Shown here: in pieces, positions 48,152 to 60,412 of the stretch
Numbering within the stretch: the first letter of the stretch is position 1
How the letters are laid out: the number at the start of each line of letters is the position of its first letter
Assembly: GCA_037179385.1 (NCBI GenBank)
Contig: CM074187.1
Span: 17,237,450-17,301,449 of the forward strand
Direction: 5' to 3'
DNA: 64,000 nt
DNA from: Holothuria scabra
Lineage: Eukaryota; Echinodermata; Holothuroidea; Aspidochirotida; Holothuriidae
Program-made: the position numbers and the translations under genes
The notes under the pieces: generated by a model
Databases searched by the model: none
Seen by the model: the letters and a program-made list of their open reading frames with translations, nothing else
Told to the model about the DNA's origin: nothing

Positions 48152-49503
48152 AAATTTGTATATCTTTCGAGAGCGACTCTTGCTTTTAGAAAAAAGCGCT
48201 CTGGAATGAATATTCATAACCCGTCGATGCGAATTAAAAAGCTTTTTTCTATGATAACTATTCATTAAGACTGTTAGGGGGTAGGCTTAAGCGCCTAGGT
48301 GCCTATTGTCCTCGTGGCATGGATTGCTGATTTGTAACAAAGACAGTGGTTCTTTTGAACTTGACCAAGTCTTCTTTTGTGTACTTATTGCCGTACGTCT
48401 CAATATAATATATTACGCCGTCATCCTACCAAAATATTATCAAGAGGGAACATTAGGACAACTTTTGCAATATTTTACTACATAGGATGTGGTCTATCGT
48501 CAATTAAATTTCAAAGTTGACCAACTGAAGTGCCTCCTATGCTAAAATGTAGGCCATCTAAAGCAATTTTGAGGAAATTGTACGATATAAAACTGGTGAG
48601 CATATATCAGCCTAGTGTTTGATGAGTGAGTAAAATAGGCCTGGATTAGGGTACGGAAGCTAAGTTGAGCTCTACTAGCAAAACTTCTTTGGGACATGGT
48701 TGTAATAAATCGAATTGGTATCAAAGGATAACCTGTCAGCTTTTTGCGCAAGGGTGACGTGGACCTTGTCAAACTTCGACGAGTGTTTGAGAGGTCATTT
48801 TACTCGTTCAAAGTAGAGTGTAAGTCATTGAAGATTTTATTACAAGTTCGCTACCTAAAACATTTTTTATTTCATGACCATTGAAATTTTCAGCTCCGTA
48901 GAGAACCTGGAATGATCGATAGGCTACGTGTTTTACCATCCTTGTCGATGCTCAAAGGTACATCATTACACAGCGCAGTTATACAATCGACAAACGACAC
49001 TGAATTTCGTCAAATTTTTCTGAATTTTGCACAGTGTGTATTTTAGCTCATTATCTTCGATGTACATTGAAAAAAATGAAACCGTTTCGTGACTTACACA
49101 GTTAGAAACAACTTGCAAAAATATTTTGAAGCATTTCTTTTCTTCACACAATATTTTTCGGTGTAACAATATTTTAACAAGTCGCTGGGTTGTCGAAATT
49201 TTGTCCGAAGCGATATGTAATTGGGGGTAAACTTCATATTTAGTCGAATTATGGCAAATTTAGCAGACCATGAGGAACCCTCAAACGGTCGTCATCTCTG
49301 CTACGTCACGATGGTCAGGTTTTCTCCACAGTTTGCCTTTTTATTGGTTTCAAACTAGAGAACAAATAGTGAAATACGGAGACAATACAAATATAGACGC
49401 TCTTGTTGCGCGGTTGTAGGCTGTATTCCCCGTACTTTGAGGAGCTTGCCACCTTGTCGCGCAAATCTTCGCGCTTCCCCGGTGTTGAGGTAACGTACTT
49501 TAG

Positions 49504-49975
49504 GTAGCGGACCACTAACTCCAATACTCATGCCTGGGAAAATGTTTACTGACAGACAAAGCGCCATAAAAATTTTTATGGGATGTTATTTCTGACTGTA
49601 TTACTTACAAAATATGATCATTTTTGCATTTGGATTTTGTAGACAATGAGAAGAAATACAGACTGTGCAAATTTCAAGGCAATCTGACCAATTTTAGTGT
49701 CATTTTTTTTATCGTGTTACTCCGCTCTATGAAATCCCGTTTTTGAGTAGCTATTATGGCGGGAAACACGTCCCTATCATTCAAGGTTCTCTAGCCCAAA
49801 ATTTCAATGGTCATGGTATAAAAATTTGAAAGTGCCATAAAAGCCGAGATTGTGAGCTTCGATCAGAGGGGTGGCATGTCCTGGTTGAAAACTTCTACTG
49901 GGCGCTAGGGGGCACGGAAGTAGCCAAATTTAGTGTGTAAGTCAATGGGCCTTACAATAAGTTGCCGACCGCTAC
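49504..49975. mobile_element. MITE copy B (right boundary of array)
   Basis: Left flank CGTACTTTAG as in the internal copies; the right flank CTACAGAAGC is unique. The first 130 bp match the internal copies, but the rest carries its own substitutions, for example TTTTGTAGAC where the others have TTTTGAAGAC and GGGCGCTAGG where the others have GGGCGTTAAG. A clean target duplication is not visible. Confidence 0.85.
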
Positions 49976-50817
49976 CTACAGAAGCTCCAAAAGAGGAGAT
50001 GGACGAACACGGCAGGGTCACCTCGACGGAGGGGGTACCCTGACTAGTGCTGACTAAATGCAGTGCGAAGACAAGATTTCAATTTGTACTTGAAGGTCGG
50101 ATCATATCCAGGTGCTAAATGTTAACGTCACCAGCTGGTCACACGTTTAAATTGTAATTCAGTGAGTAAAAAGGCTTTTTTACCTCTGGCAAGAAACTCA
50201 GAATAAACTTTTCTGCAATACAAGCTCCATATTTTCAAATATTCGAAAAAGGACAAAAACTTCATCGCGGTTCGCGCATAGCAAATAACGTCCCTAGTAC
50301 AGTGGTGTTCACTTAAAAATGGTCAAATTTGGATGCTTACCGACCCCTGGACCCACATCATCAAGAGGCACCGACAGCTGTATTTATATTTTTGTAAACT
50401 TTCTTTCACAGAATTAAAAACTTTCTTCAACTTGAGAGCTCTTGATGTTTTGTCTAAAAAGCACAACAAAGTTAGGGAAACTTTTGAAATGTCATCGGAG
50501 GGTGTCAGTTCGTAGGCCTTTAAATAACATCATGTAGCAACAACGATTCAGTCGTCGTGCAATCATCCTAAGATATAAAGAATTGCAGAGTCTTCGATAA
50601 TCACCCCCATTAGCGGCTCGCCATAGGGGCACGGGAGGCACTTGCCCCCCCCCCCCCAAAAAAAAAAACATTTCCAAAGCATCGTCAGTTTTCCAAAAAT
50701 AACGTTTTTTGATATGACAGCCTTCTCTCTCATGCAAATGTCATATATTATTAACAAAGTATAAACTAGTGCGTAATTGTCAAGGACGTAGTTCGTAATT
50801 GTATCAAAGTTTTAGCC
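49976..50817. other. No gene seen; dispersed repeat fragments
   Basis: A segment at about 50213-50330 (phrase ACAAGCTCCATATTT, then AACGTCCCTAGTA) recurs at about 52240-52345. A poly-C/poly-A junction lies at about 50644-50668 within a phrase shared in style with other poly-C repeats to the right. Confidence 0.6.
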
Positions 50818-50930
50818 CAGTACGGGCCGCCCAGAAGCGTTGATAGCGCTACCAGAACCAATAGCAGTACTGAATCAGTACTGTTATTGGTGCTGGTAGT
50901 GCTACCAATGCTTCTGTGTGGCCGGTACAG
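50818..50930. ncRNA. Pre-miRNA-like hairpin or very short MITE
   Basis: The arms AGAAGCGTTGATAGCGCTAC... and ...GCTACCAATGCTTCT pair over about 42 bp around a loop near CTGAATCAG. As RNA from the plus strand there are three G-U pairs and two mismatches, and pairing extends outward through GGGCC/GGCCGG. Size and shape fit a microRNA precursor, but short palindromic transposons look the same. No expression evidence is available. Confidence 0.4.
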
Positions 50931-51030
50931 GTTTACAAACTCATTCGACCACTGGTCATATGAGTTAATATGATTCGAAAAGTTATGATTTCAGTTTATT
51001 TCCAACGGTGTGCAGCTCCTTGAAACAAAA

Positions 51031-51607
51031 TAAGTCCAGAACAAATTTATGTTTGATATTTTAAAGAGGAACATATTTCAGGCATAGCTTACAAGGGAAA
51101 TTTTTACTCATTTCCCATGTTTGGTTCTCGAGATACTAGAATTGAAGTTGACACATTTTCTACAAAGAGTGAACTTGCAACAAGTAGACGTGATGTCATG
51201 TATTCACATTGATGGAAATGTTTAGTTGTTTTACTCTAAAATTTAACACGGTGACCATATTTATACAATTTAGCTGTAATATGTTGTAACCATAAGTGCA
51301 TCCCGAGCAATGGAAGTTTAAAGACTTAATTTGCCTTAAGGGCAAGATAGCATCCCTAATCAATTCAAGATCAAACAGCAGAATAAAAAATAAATAAAAA
51401 ACAAAACAAAACATTGACCATTAGTATGAATACATGACATAGCACCTGCTTGGTTCCAAGTTTACCTTTTGCATTGTAGAAAATGTGTCATCTTCAGTAA
51501 TTGCTAATATCTCGAGAACCGAACATGAGAAATGAATGAAAAGTTCACCTGAGTGCTTAGAATATATTCGTCGTTAACATATGAAGCAAAAATTTGGTTC
51601 TGGTCTA
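51031..51607. mobile_element. Diverged foldback element
   Basis: The left arm (about 51031-51180) contains GTTCTCGAGATACTAG and GACACATTTTCTACAA. The right arm (about 51450-51607) contains TTGTAGAAAATGTGTC and CTAATATCTCGAGAAC in inverted order. The outer parts (CCAGAACAAATTT against AAATTTGGTTCTGG) also match. Centre about 270 bp. No coding sequence. Confidence 0.8.
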
Positions 51608-53045
51608 CTCTTTTTAATGGAGATTTTACTTTGCGTCAAAGAAAATAATAAAATGTCACGTCCTGTAAACTGTAAAGGAGTCAGTACATTTTATCTTGTA
51701 ATTTCCTGATCATTTTGAAATTTGATTTTCTTTTTATTAAAATGAAGATTTTATTGCAAAGGAAAGTTCAAAATAACGACTGCTCAGATTCTACTTGCAA
51801 GTCTGGCAAATGCAATTTCCGGCTATCTGAGAGGTCGCGATATTTCAACATTTTCTGTATGCTCCGCGCCAGCCGATGGTGGCGCTCCGCTTAGATAGAC
51901 TTTCTTTCGGGCAGTCAGTCACCACTTCTCATGCCCACCCCTCCCTACCCCCAAAAAATATTTTTGCACGAAATCCCCTGATACTATTTGAGACGTCTTG
52001 GTCTCAATTCAGTAGCCCCCAAACAATTTTCCTTATATCCGCCCTTGTCATCCCCCCCCTTTCTCTTCAAATTTCGTTACAGGAAACCTAGAATCCAAAA
52101 CTTATAAGCCCGAAACATGTTATTTTCGGATCTTCATTCGACATGCTATCTCGGATATATGCTAATAACGCAGACTCTTCGATAGTCCCTTAAATATTCA
52201 AATTTCCTTATACAGGAAACCCTGAATCTAAACTATTTTTGCAATACAAGCTCCATATTTACAAATGTGTAAAAGGACCCAAATTTTCGCAGTGCTCCGC
52301 AAATTACGTTCCTAGTAGTGTTCACACTTATGAAAAAATCACATTTTTTTTAAATTTCTTGTTATAAAAATTGTTCTTGCTCGTAGAAAAAAGAGAAAAA
52401 GTAACATCAAAATGTACCTTATGGTCAATTTGGAGGGGGGGGGGGGGGTAAAGGGTGAGGTGCATGGTCCAACTTGTTCCGCCCTCCTTCAATTTGCTTC
52501 CTACGCCACTGTCGCCTTATGAATGAATATACAAGGTGGACGAATGACGCTTGCATCAGCCTAGTCTAGTCTTAAGGGAAGGACTGATCCAGAGAGGGCC
52601 CGTGGCGAGTTCCCCCAGGTCGACCAAGTAACAGAGTGTTCTGATTCCACATGCTTGCATGATGGCCTTATATGCCCACCCACAGTATGAGCACGAGGCC
52701 TAAGCTGGGTTTCATCTGCACAGATTTAGCGGCAGAATAATCATGGAGGTGTTATGTTGATCAGTACGTGCTAACTGAGCTACCGAAAATATCTACTTTC
52801 CTATTCATTAAAAATTTCATTCGAAGTAAAATACGACTAATTGTTATTAACCGTGAAGAGTTCGTGTCAGTGTTCTGCCATCATGGCCGTGCAGGACTCT
52901 AATTTCTCTCAGAACCCCATATGGGCATAATCTCTGCCATCATAGACCTACGGGCAGTGTATTTCAGTTAGGGGCAGAAGATGTCCTATCCCCCAAAATT
53001 GTTCTCCTGCCGGAAAGACTATCAAAGCGGAGCACCACCCACGAG
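51608..53045. other. No gene seen; repeat relics
   Basis: GATGGTGGCGCTCCGC near 51875 resembles CATGGTGGCGCGGAGC near 61493. A poly-G run lies at about 52433-52448. CCTACGCCACTG near 52500 resembles the ends of the MITEs at 54793 and 60413. Confidence 0.5.
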
Positions 53046-53345
53046 TTGGCGCGGAGCGCAAAAAATTTTTTGAAAAATCTTACCCCACAAAGAGCCGGAA
53101 ACGGCCCCTCCCCCCAGGCTTACAAGGAGGGTCCGAGCAGTCTCTACTTTGATTTTTCGTTTGCAGAAAAGTGTTCCCTTCAAACTAAGTTTCAGTCACG
53201 GTCCGAGAAGGGAAGCTCCGCTATCAGTTTGCTAAAACTTGCGCACAGAAAAATTAAAAATCGACCCTCAGGCGTTTCCCAGGTTTATAAGGAGGATCTA
53301 AGCAGTCGCTATTTCGATTTTTGGTTTGCAAAAACACAATAAATT
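53046..53345. repeat. Degenerate two-copy tandem repeat
   Basis: A 98-codon plus-strand frame contains two similar blocks, YKEGPSSLYFDFSFA and YKEDLSSRYFDFWFA, about 55 residues apart. The DNA is duplicated to the same extent. Surrounding GTTGGCGCGGAGCGC belongs to a dispersed repeat, so I do not call a gene. Confidence 0.6.
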
Positions 53346-54792
53346 GCATGCACCTTGCTGAGTGACTCGAAAATTATATATTAGTTGGTTAGAAAATTAC
53401 AATATAAAATGTATCATTATCATTGGATGAAATAGTCTTTTCTATATCTTTTCGGAGGAAAAGCTACGAACTATGAAATTGAAAACACGCTACTGTTTTT
53501 CACTCTATTTCGACTCTTGGCTAAATTTTATATATATTGTATATATTGAATTGATATGAAATCGTCTACGTGCATGGCTGCTCGAGCTCCAGAATAAAAA
53601 TGATTTGAATTTGATTAGTAGCACCTTTACAAAAATGTCTTGCTACGAGGTACGTGGGTGTAAATGCATGAATGGGAAGACTTTCACACACTGTATCATT
53701 ATAGCATTGAAAAACAAATTACCTGGTGTTTATAGCCATTGCCCGAATTCTGATCTACGGGTGGGATAGATGGCAGACTGTTTGTCACTGCACCTGAACA
53801 CTCTCCCGTCTGTCTGAGTAATTATTTGGCAATCGAAAACTTCCCAGTATTTTCAACTTTCGCCAGAATTTTTTTTCCATTACGGGTAAAGTTTTTGAAA
53901 GACTACAGTATGAAGTGGGGCTGAGGAAAAAAATTTCACAAGCTATAAGTGTACCCAAATGTGTCGAAAATCTTTCTTATCATTTTTATTTTCCATGAAA
54001 ATTTTACTTTTAATGTATATAGTTTTCTGTTTTTCAAGGGAAAAGATTTGAAAATGTAAAAATAATCGGCCATTTCGGACTTATGTTGGACAAGATTTGG
54101 CTGAAGAATGACCCTTTCTTCTCAGCAACAGGTTTCCAAAATGTGCGGCAATCCCTTTGATTTCATAATATTTTACTCTGACTATTATACATTTTTATTT
54201 TTCGGAAAAATGCTTGAAAGAATCAATTTTGGATATTTGACCGTTTCGGGCAATGGGGAATGTGTTGTGGAAGCTAGTGTACTGTAGAGAAATTCACGAG
54301 TTATTTTGCGCTGCCCGGCCGAGTGTGCAGCGAATTTTTGGAATCTTGTTGATCTTCCATAAAAAGAAACGGTGACTGTGACGTTTCGTTTCTTTTATTG
54401 CATGATATCTTTTTACGATTCGGGAACTCTTAGGGATTTCCTGAAAAACCATACAATATTTGAGGAACTCAAGTGGCTGTCGGAATTTTTCCAAATTCCC
54501 GCTCGAATTTTTAACAAATTCCTGCCCAAAATTTAAATTTTGCAGAAATTGAGGGGGCAGTCTTCACCTGGCCCCCGCCTTGTACGCCTAGGATCCCTGC
54601 CCGACTGAGGCACCGAAATCTTCCCGATTCAGCAAAGTTCGGGCAATTGACGGCTGCAGTCCACCCCGATCCCCTCCCCCTTCCCGTGCGGCCATGTCTG
54701 CCATTCGAACTCCTGCTGAAATTTCCATGGTTGTGTTCCCATTTTGTTAATTCCTGCCCCAAACCTGTCATATGCATATAGTACCGTATTCC
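53346..54792. other. No gene seen
   Basis: AT-rich. The part at about 54590-54710 (CTGCCCGACTGAGGCACCG and following) resembles part of the hAT-like element at 25803-27546, so it is likely another relic of a shared repeat. Confidence 0.5.
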
Positions 54793-54963
54793 AGGCGCGT
54801 AGCCAGGATTGTGTCATGTGGGGTGGGGGTGGGGGTTGGTGCACGACATGAGGGAAAAGTCTAAGGATAGTTAGAAAACCGCTATTTAAGGTAGTTTTTT
54901 GCATTGCAAGGTTGGGTCATGGAGGGTTCTACCGCCCCCCCCCCCCTCGTGGCTACGCCACTG
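54793..54963 (+). mobile_element. Short MITE, copy 1
   Basis: Ends GGCGCGTAGCCAGGATTGTG and GTGGCTACGCCACTG form an imperfect inverted pair. The body contains AAAAGTCTAAGGATAG and GCATTGCAAGGTTGGGTCAT. A poly-C run lies near the right end. An inverted copy is at 60413-60597. Confidence 0.8.
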
Positions 54964-57900
54964 CCGTAGTCAGTGGTGGCTCCTTTCTTCTCTTTCTAAG
55001 TTGCAAAGAACAGAGTTCTTCAGTTCCGCTCACAGAGCTTACAAAAAATTATCGTTATGGTTGTGTAGTCTGTTTCCTTCACTTGGCACTTCTGGAGAGG
55101 AATTCGCACGACTAAAAATTTTTGCGCGGATGCGCGCGCATGATCACACCTTCAGCATATCGGAAATTAACCTGGAACATCGTGCCCTGCGGATGGTTCC
55201 CACAAACTCTTCTCATGATGGTGTCAACTACTGACTTCAAACATAATAAGCAAATTCGGTCATTCGTTTTGGTGGCTACCGTATATGCACACGCGCACTA
55301 ACTCCAAATCTTCGAAATAAACATACTAATCTCTCACCTTAAACATGTACTCCAAAATTTGAGTTTAAGTGAAAATTTTGTGAAATCATTCTTTCTTAAT
55401 CCATCCGTAACATAAGGAGAGATGAAGAGTGTGCCGTTGAGCAGTACATTGTGTCTATATTGTCTTTTTGGTGTAAAAATTTGCATTTTAATCTGCCGTA
55501 AAGTAGGATTTAGATCTTTATTTTCGTTCGAGTTGGCTAGACACTCGGAAAATAATACATGCACTGACTAATAAAAGCAATGTAAGGCCGTAGGCTTAGA
55601 TTGGTTAGTGTATCCCACAGTTCCATGCGGCAACGAATTACCGAACTTGCTCGTTAACTATCTCCTTTGCGATTATTAAACCGAGTTGGAAGTTGGGCGT
55701 AAACCTCCAACGAACCCTCTATCAGTCTATGTCAGATTTCCTGGCCAGATAGGCCTTGCTGGATACCTTCGGCTAAAATATGGGTGTTAATTAAGGCCTA
55801 AGTTAGATCAGGAAGTGCATGCCTACGTAGCCTGCGTAGCGCCTCTGTGACTGCAGCCCCCCCCCCCACCTTAGCTGACGCCCCTCAGTTGGTTTTTCGT
55901 AGCGATGAGTTGAACGAAAAGACTCCGTCCGCTTTGCGGGCTAATGCCTATATACCTAGCCTTCATGAGAGGTTGATTCCACAGAAGATGTTCGTGATTG
56001 TTAAAGTTCTGGAATAATCATCTCATGAGTCTTTAATTCTAACCTTTTGTATAACTTTTTAATTTGATTCTTCGAATAACTTGTGCATTAATTCCAGTAA
56101 AATCCTAACCTTAATTAAGGCTGTTGAATGTCAACAATCATAATGTCAAATAATAAGGCTAATCGCCGTGCACTTAAATACCTCTCCTTGACATTCTACT
56201 TCAGGGAGTTTACTTTGGGAATTCAAGCAGACAGATGTTGACAGCTCAGCCCCATTATGCGGACGTTCCCACACAATAAATTCAATGTCCTGTCAGATTC
56301 TTGACACTTATAGCTTTGATGAAATCCATCCAGTGACATGGTCAGTGTCTCCCCAAAATACAGAAACAGAGGTCGCCAGTCAATGTCCTACTTCTTGCAA
56401 ACTTTAATCATTGGTCATTTGTTAGGCGTGTGCATGACTTAGTCCAATCAGGATTCTCCATCCCATAGTTTGCAGATAACTCTGTCTGGAAACCACCTTA
56501 GCACTTTTAGGAAACCCCCTTCATGGAGAGAGTTGAAAATAGACAGCCAAACAGAAAGGACCAACTTAAGTTTTGAGACAGAAGTTCGTTTCTCACCGTT
56601 TAGAGTAGAAGTTTGTTACTCATCATGTAGATTAGAATCAATTCATACTCAACATGTGACAGTGTTTAATCAAGTCTATCCTGGCAGCTCTTTGATCGAT
56701 CAGAGAAATGGATTTCTCTCTGACTTAGAATAAACATTAGTCAACTTTAAGCTTTGTTCGAGTCTTCTTTCTTGAATCTCCTATCTTAACGTACTACCCC
56801 CTGGCCTTCACGATGTGATTGGCCAAAAACAACGTAACAATAAAACCCTTAACACTTACTGGCAAGCACCAGTCTCATTGACAAATAAACAAACCTGGAA
56901 GCTAAATGGAAAAATTGAAGATATCACGGATTATTTCTTCTCGTCTCTTGAAGCACCTATTAAACCTAATTTTGTCTGTAATCAAATATTGTGTTATATT
57001 GCCAGCTTATGGAACCCCGCCAAAGAGCCTAACGAGGACCCCTAGACCAAATCTCGTAATTGTCATCGTTCAATTTGGTTGCGCATCGGTTGCCCCATTC
57101 CCTTCTTAGAGCAATTGCTGGATCACGCCCTTGCTACAGGGATCGAAGAGACACCCTCCCCTTTGAGGAAACTTGGTTGCATTTTAGTACCCTCAGATCA
57201 TGCAATCTCAGTGCTGTGCAAAATTTACCATCATTTGAATTCAAATGTTATGTAGCTACTTCCATAAGTAAAGGGCCCAATTTATGACATTTTGGGTAAA
57301 AATTGGATTTTTCATTTAAAATGAAACATAAATGAAGTTGCATGCCAACCTTAAGATAATAGGCCTATAACTCCCTAGTAAATACACTAAAATTAAAACT
57401 TAATTACGGAAATAAAAATATTGAGTTAAAATGGCATTATGGGTTTCAGGTGTAAACGGGACACAAAAGCCAATTTTAAGATTTTATGCCATATATCATG
57501 CACCGTATGGGATATATGTTCCTTTAAAACTTATATTTTGTTCATTACCATTGGCGCAATTAAATCAGTTGCAAAAATTATGTTCGTTTTGGGTATTCCA
57601 ATTTTTATGGTCTCCTGCATAACGGGACACCATTTTGGCCGCGGCGGTGTCCTGGGTAAAATGTTTACACGGGGAACTCAAAACTTTCCAAAATTACGTA
57701 AGTCCTTCATTCTTTTCCAAATCGAGACACAAAATAGCTACAGTGACAAGGTAAAATGTAGCAACACAGAATTGTTTGCCTCTCATTTTTCAGTTTGCCA
57801 TAAGCACACAACAAGGTTCAAGTGTGAATGATAAAGTGGAACACCAAAATTTCGGTAATTTTGTTTACACGTGAAGCCCATGAACTCTGCTCCAAGCCTC

Positions 57901-58174
57901 CAATGTACTCGGCTAAGCATTTGAACTGCCAAACTTATAACGAGAAAATGACATAAGGTACCTACATTGAAATAATGCAAAACATTAAATCAAACATATT
58001 AAAACTTTCTTTACATTTAAAAAAATAAGTGCCAGTTGATCTTTTTTTCATGTCAAAGCTTTGGTGTCCCGTTTACATTGTGTCCCGTGAAACATGACAG
58101 TGTATATTGTAACATAAATTCAAATGCAAAATGTTAAATTGTTTGAAAGGTACCAATAGGTGGATGTATCTTTA
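54964..58174. other. No gene seen; possible LTR and inverted-repeat relics
   Basis: Poly-C run at about 55857. At about 56500-56800 an AATAAA followed by a short tail resembles an LTR end, without proof. GTAAACGGGACACAA near 57452 is inverted near 58065 (GGTGTCCCGTTTAC), possibly the ends of a roughly 630-bp element. Frames up to 130 codons here match nothing I know. Confidence 0.4.
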
Positions 58175-58574
58175 GCCCCGTCCACACTTCGCGACTCGAT
58201 GCGACGAAACCCACTGCAACAAGATTGTTCAGACGCGTTGCAAAGTGTGGAAGCTTTACAGCCAGTTGCAAACAGACGCGCAACGTGTTCGGTCGCGTGA
58301 AACTGAAACGTGCAACTGACAACAATGACAGACTTCTGGAATGAAGCCCGCTAAGTTCAGTTAATCGAAATGGACAGAACACATTCCTGTCTCTTCAAGG
58401 AAACAAATAAAGAGTTTGTTAGACGTTAGAATCTTGCGTGAATCGCTTCATGGACCTGCGACTTGTTGCATAATGTTGACACTATGCTCTAAAACTATAG
58501 TCGTCAGTCGCTCAACACGACAAGCTTAAGCCACTCTTGTTGCAATGAGTCCCCTCGGATACTGTGGACGGGGC
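58175..58574. mobile_element. 400-bp MITE with GCCCCGTCCACA ends, TTTA target duplication
   Basis: Left end GCCCCGTCCACA and right end TGTGGACGGGGC are perfect inverted copies. TTTA precedes (58171-58174) and follows (58575-58578). The interior is CG-rich compared with its surroundings and has no coding frame. Confidence 0.85.
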
Positions 58575-60412
58575 TTTAAGTTATTACTTTAGATACTATT
58601 ACTTTAGGTAGATTAAAGAAGATAGAATATTGAATGCAAATCTTTCATACGAAATCTGTTCTATCAAAATATTATCACAATGTAAATGGGGCACTAAAAC
58701 CATATTGGTGCCCTTATTTTGTACCTTTTTCAGGGTATGTAGCCTGTGGTTAATAGAGTGCATTCACTTACGTCACGAGCTTCGCCCCTTTTGACGGGCA
58801 AAATCTATAGTGAAGTACGCATTTAGTGTAGCTAGCTGAAAAGCAGCTGACGACCCACGTGTGACTGTGGCACTGAAACCCTGTTAATTTTTGCTCGGCA
58901 GTGGGCGTGGCCTACCAATTGTGAAGTAACGTGAAAGCACTCTATTCGTGTAATGTAGCTTTAAAGAATGCACTTGGAAAGGGTTACCATATTTATTTTT
59001 TCTTAAAACATGGATAGAGGGACAACGACGCCACTGCTTATTATTAACATCTGAGCTCGTATTTGCAAAACTATTGGTAAATTTTTGGAAGAGGTTGGCC
59101 CTACAATTTTCCCAACAAGGCCAATCTCTTTGACCGGGAAATTGGACTGAGAGGCGGGAGAGGGGTAATGAATGTCAGAATTGAATGACAAACTTGGTCA
59201 TGGGGAGGGCAAACTAAGGGCAAATGAAAATGTTGGGGACAAAACGCGCAGCGCGCTACCTAGCCCATAGCGCTCACTCCTGTCGGTGGGGTCCAGGAAC
59301 TTCCCTAGGAGGGGAGGCACCTGGGGCAGCAAAACAACTTGGGGGCAAATTCCCACCCTTTCCCCTCCCCCATAGCGCCACCACTATGAGAAGCTGACAA
59401 AGCAGATTCCGCTCTTCGTGGTAACTCTGGCTAGTATACATACTGTCAATCCTAAAGTAGGAAATCAAACACAAATTTACGTTACTGCCGAAATCTTAAA
59501 TGGTGGGACATCCTTTTCTTTTCTGTTTGAACCAACCCATCTGGTGTTGGGGAATTTGACACGCAGAAGACATTGAGCTTTACTATAGCTTGCAGTAGAG
59601 TATATTCCGATGCAGCTCACGTGTCGCTACATGGGCAGTGACCGCAGGAACGGGCAACTCGTGGGCCTTACCCTCCACATCTGTTCTTGGGCTGAGGTGA
59701 AACAGAAAACTCATGAGGCTTTTGTTTTCTCAACATATATTGATAGTCTTCGATGACTAGCACTGTTACTTCAGATTTGGTTACGCCAGTCAGTGATCCT
59801 TGACATGTTCTCGAATCATGGATCTGGATCCTTATCCGGTACCAAAATAGGTTTACTTGAAAAAAAATTTACTACGCAAGATTTTAAGTTCCAGTCAGTG
59901 AGGTGGAGGTCAATTGGGTGCAAACGTGATCAGAACAGTGTTCTCGTCATTTTTAAAATAAGGCAAGTGGCCTTCTTCATTTGCACTACTGATGAACTTC
60001 GCCCCCTAAAGGAGATAATTAATGACTATATTTGCCTATATATGCCATGGAGTCAGTCAGGTGAGGTTTTACGGCACAGTTTCTAACCAATTGCTTGAAG
60101 TCAACCGCAACGGCCTTTACTGCTTTTTTTACATTCACGTCTCACTGATTTGTTTCCCTACTCCATATGCTCAGTGGCGGAGCTGCCATATGTTCAGGGG
60201 GTGTGGTCGCCCCCCCCCCCCGACGGACCAAAATTGTTTGTTGGCGCCCTTTTTAGGTTTTTAACATATTTTACTCTTGCACCACTATTGGCAAAAGACG
60301 TAACTTAATAGCGTTGTTTTAAGGCCTATATAACAAAATGCTAAAACAGCCACCAGTCTGTACTATCTGCACTTTATTCTGATGACCAATGTCATCTTCT
60401 GTAATAAAGTGA
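58575..60412. other. No gene seen
   Basis: No exon or RNA gene recognised. A poly-C run near 60211 follows CAGTGGCGGAGCTGCC, a phrase similar to the ends of the neighbouring MITE. Confidence 0.5.

Larger units (their letters stand above)
37089..49975. repeat. Tandem array of four 2.8-3.5 kb units bounded by five MITE copies
   Basis: Unit starts (GTAGCGG) at 37089, 40568, 43918, 46706 and a terminal copy at 49504, so the units are 3479, 3350, 2788 and 2798 bp. Each unit is a 475-bp inverted-terminus element plus a spacer of about 2.3-3.0 kb. Length differences come from a 129-bp segment present only in unit 1 (about 37992-38125) and a 561-bp internal duplication in units 1 and 2. Otherwise units are near-identical. 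Short frames of 60-105 codons recur in every unit, match nothing I know and are not called genes. No histone, rRNA, snRNA or tRNA gene was recognised inside. Confidence 0.96.

Noticed and set aside
37089..49975. Histone, 5S rRNA or snRNA gene cluster
   Set aside because: Unit size is suggestive, but none of the conserved phrases of these genes was found on either strand.
53046..53342. 98-codon frame with internal repeats as a small protein gene
   Set aside because: The DNA itself is a duplicated segment embedded in a dispersed repeat family.
57439..57831. 130-codon plus-strand frame
   Set aside because: No domain, no splice or start support; it lies between inverted GGGACAC phrases that suggest repeat DNA.
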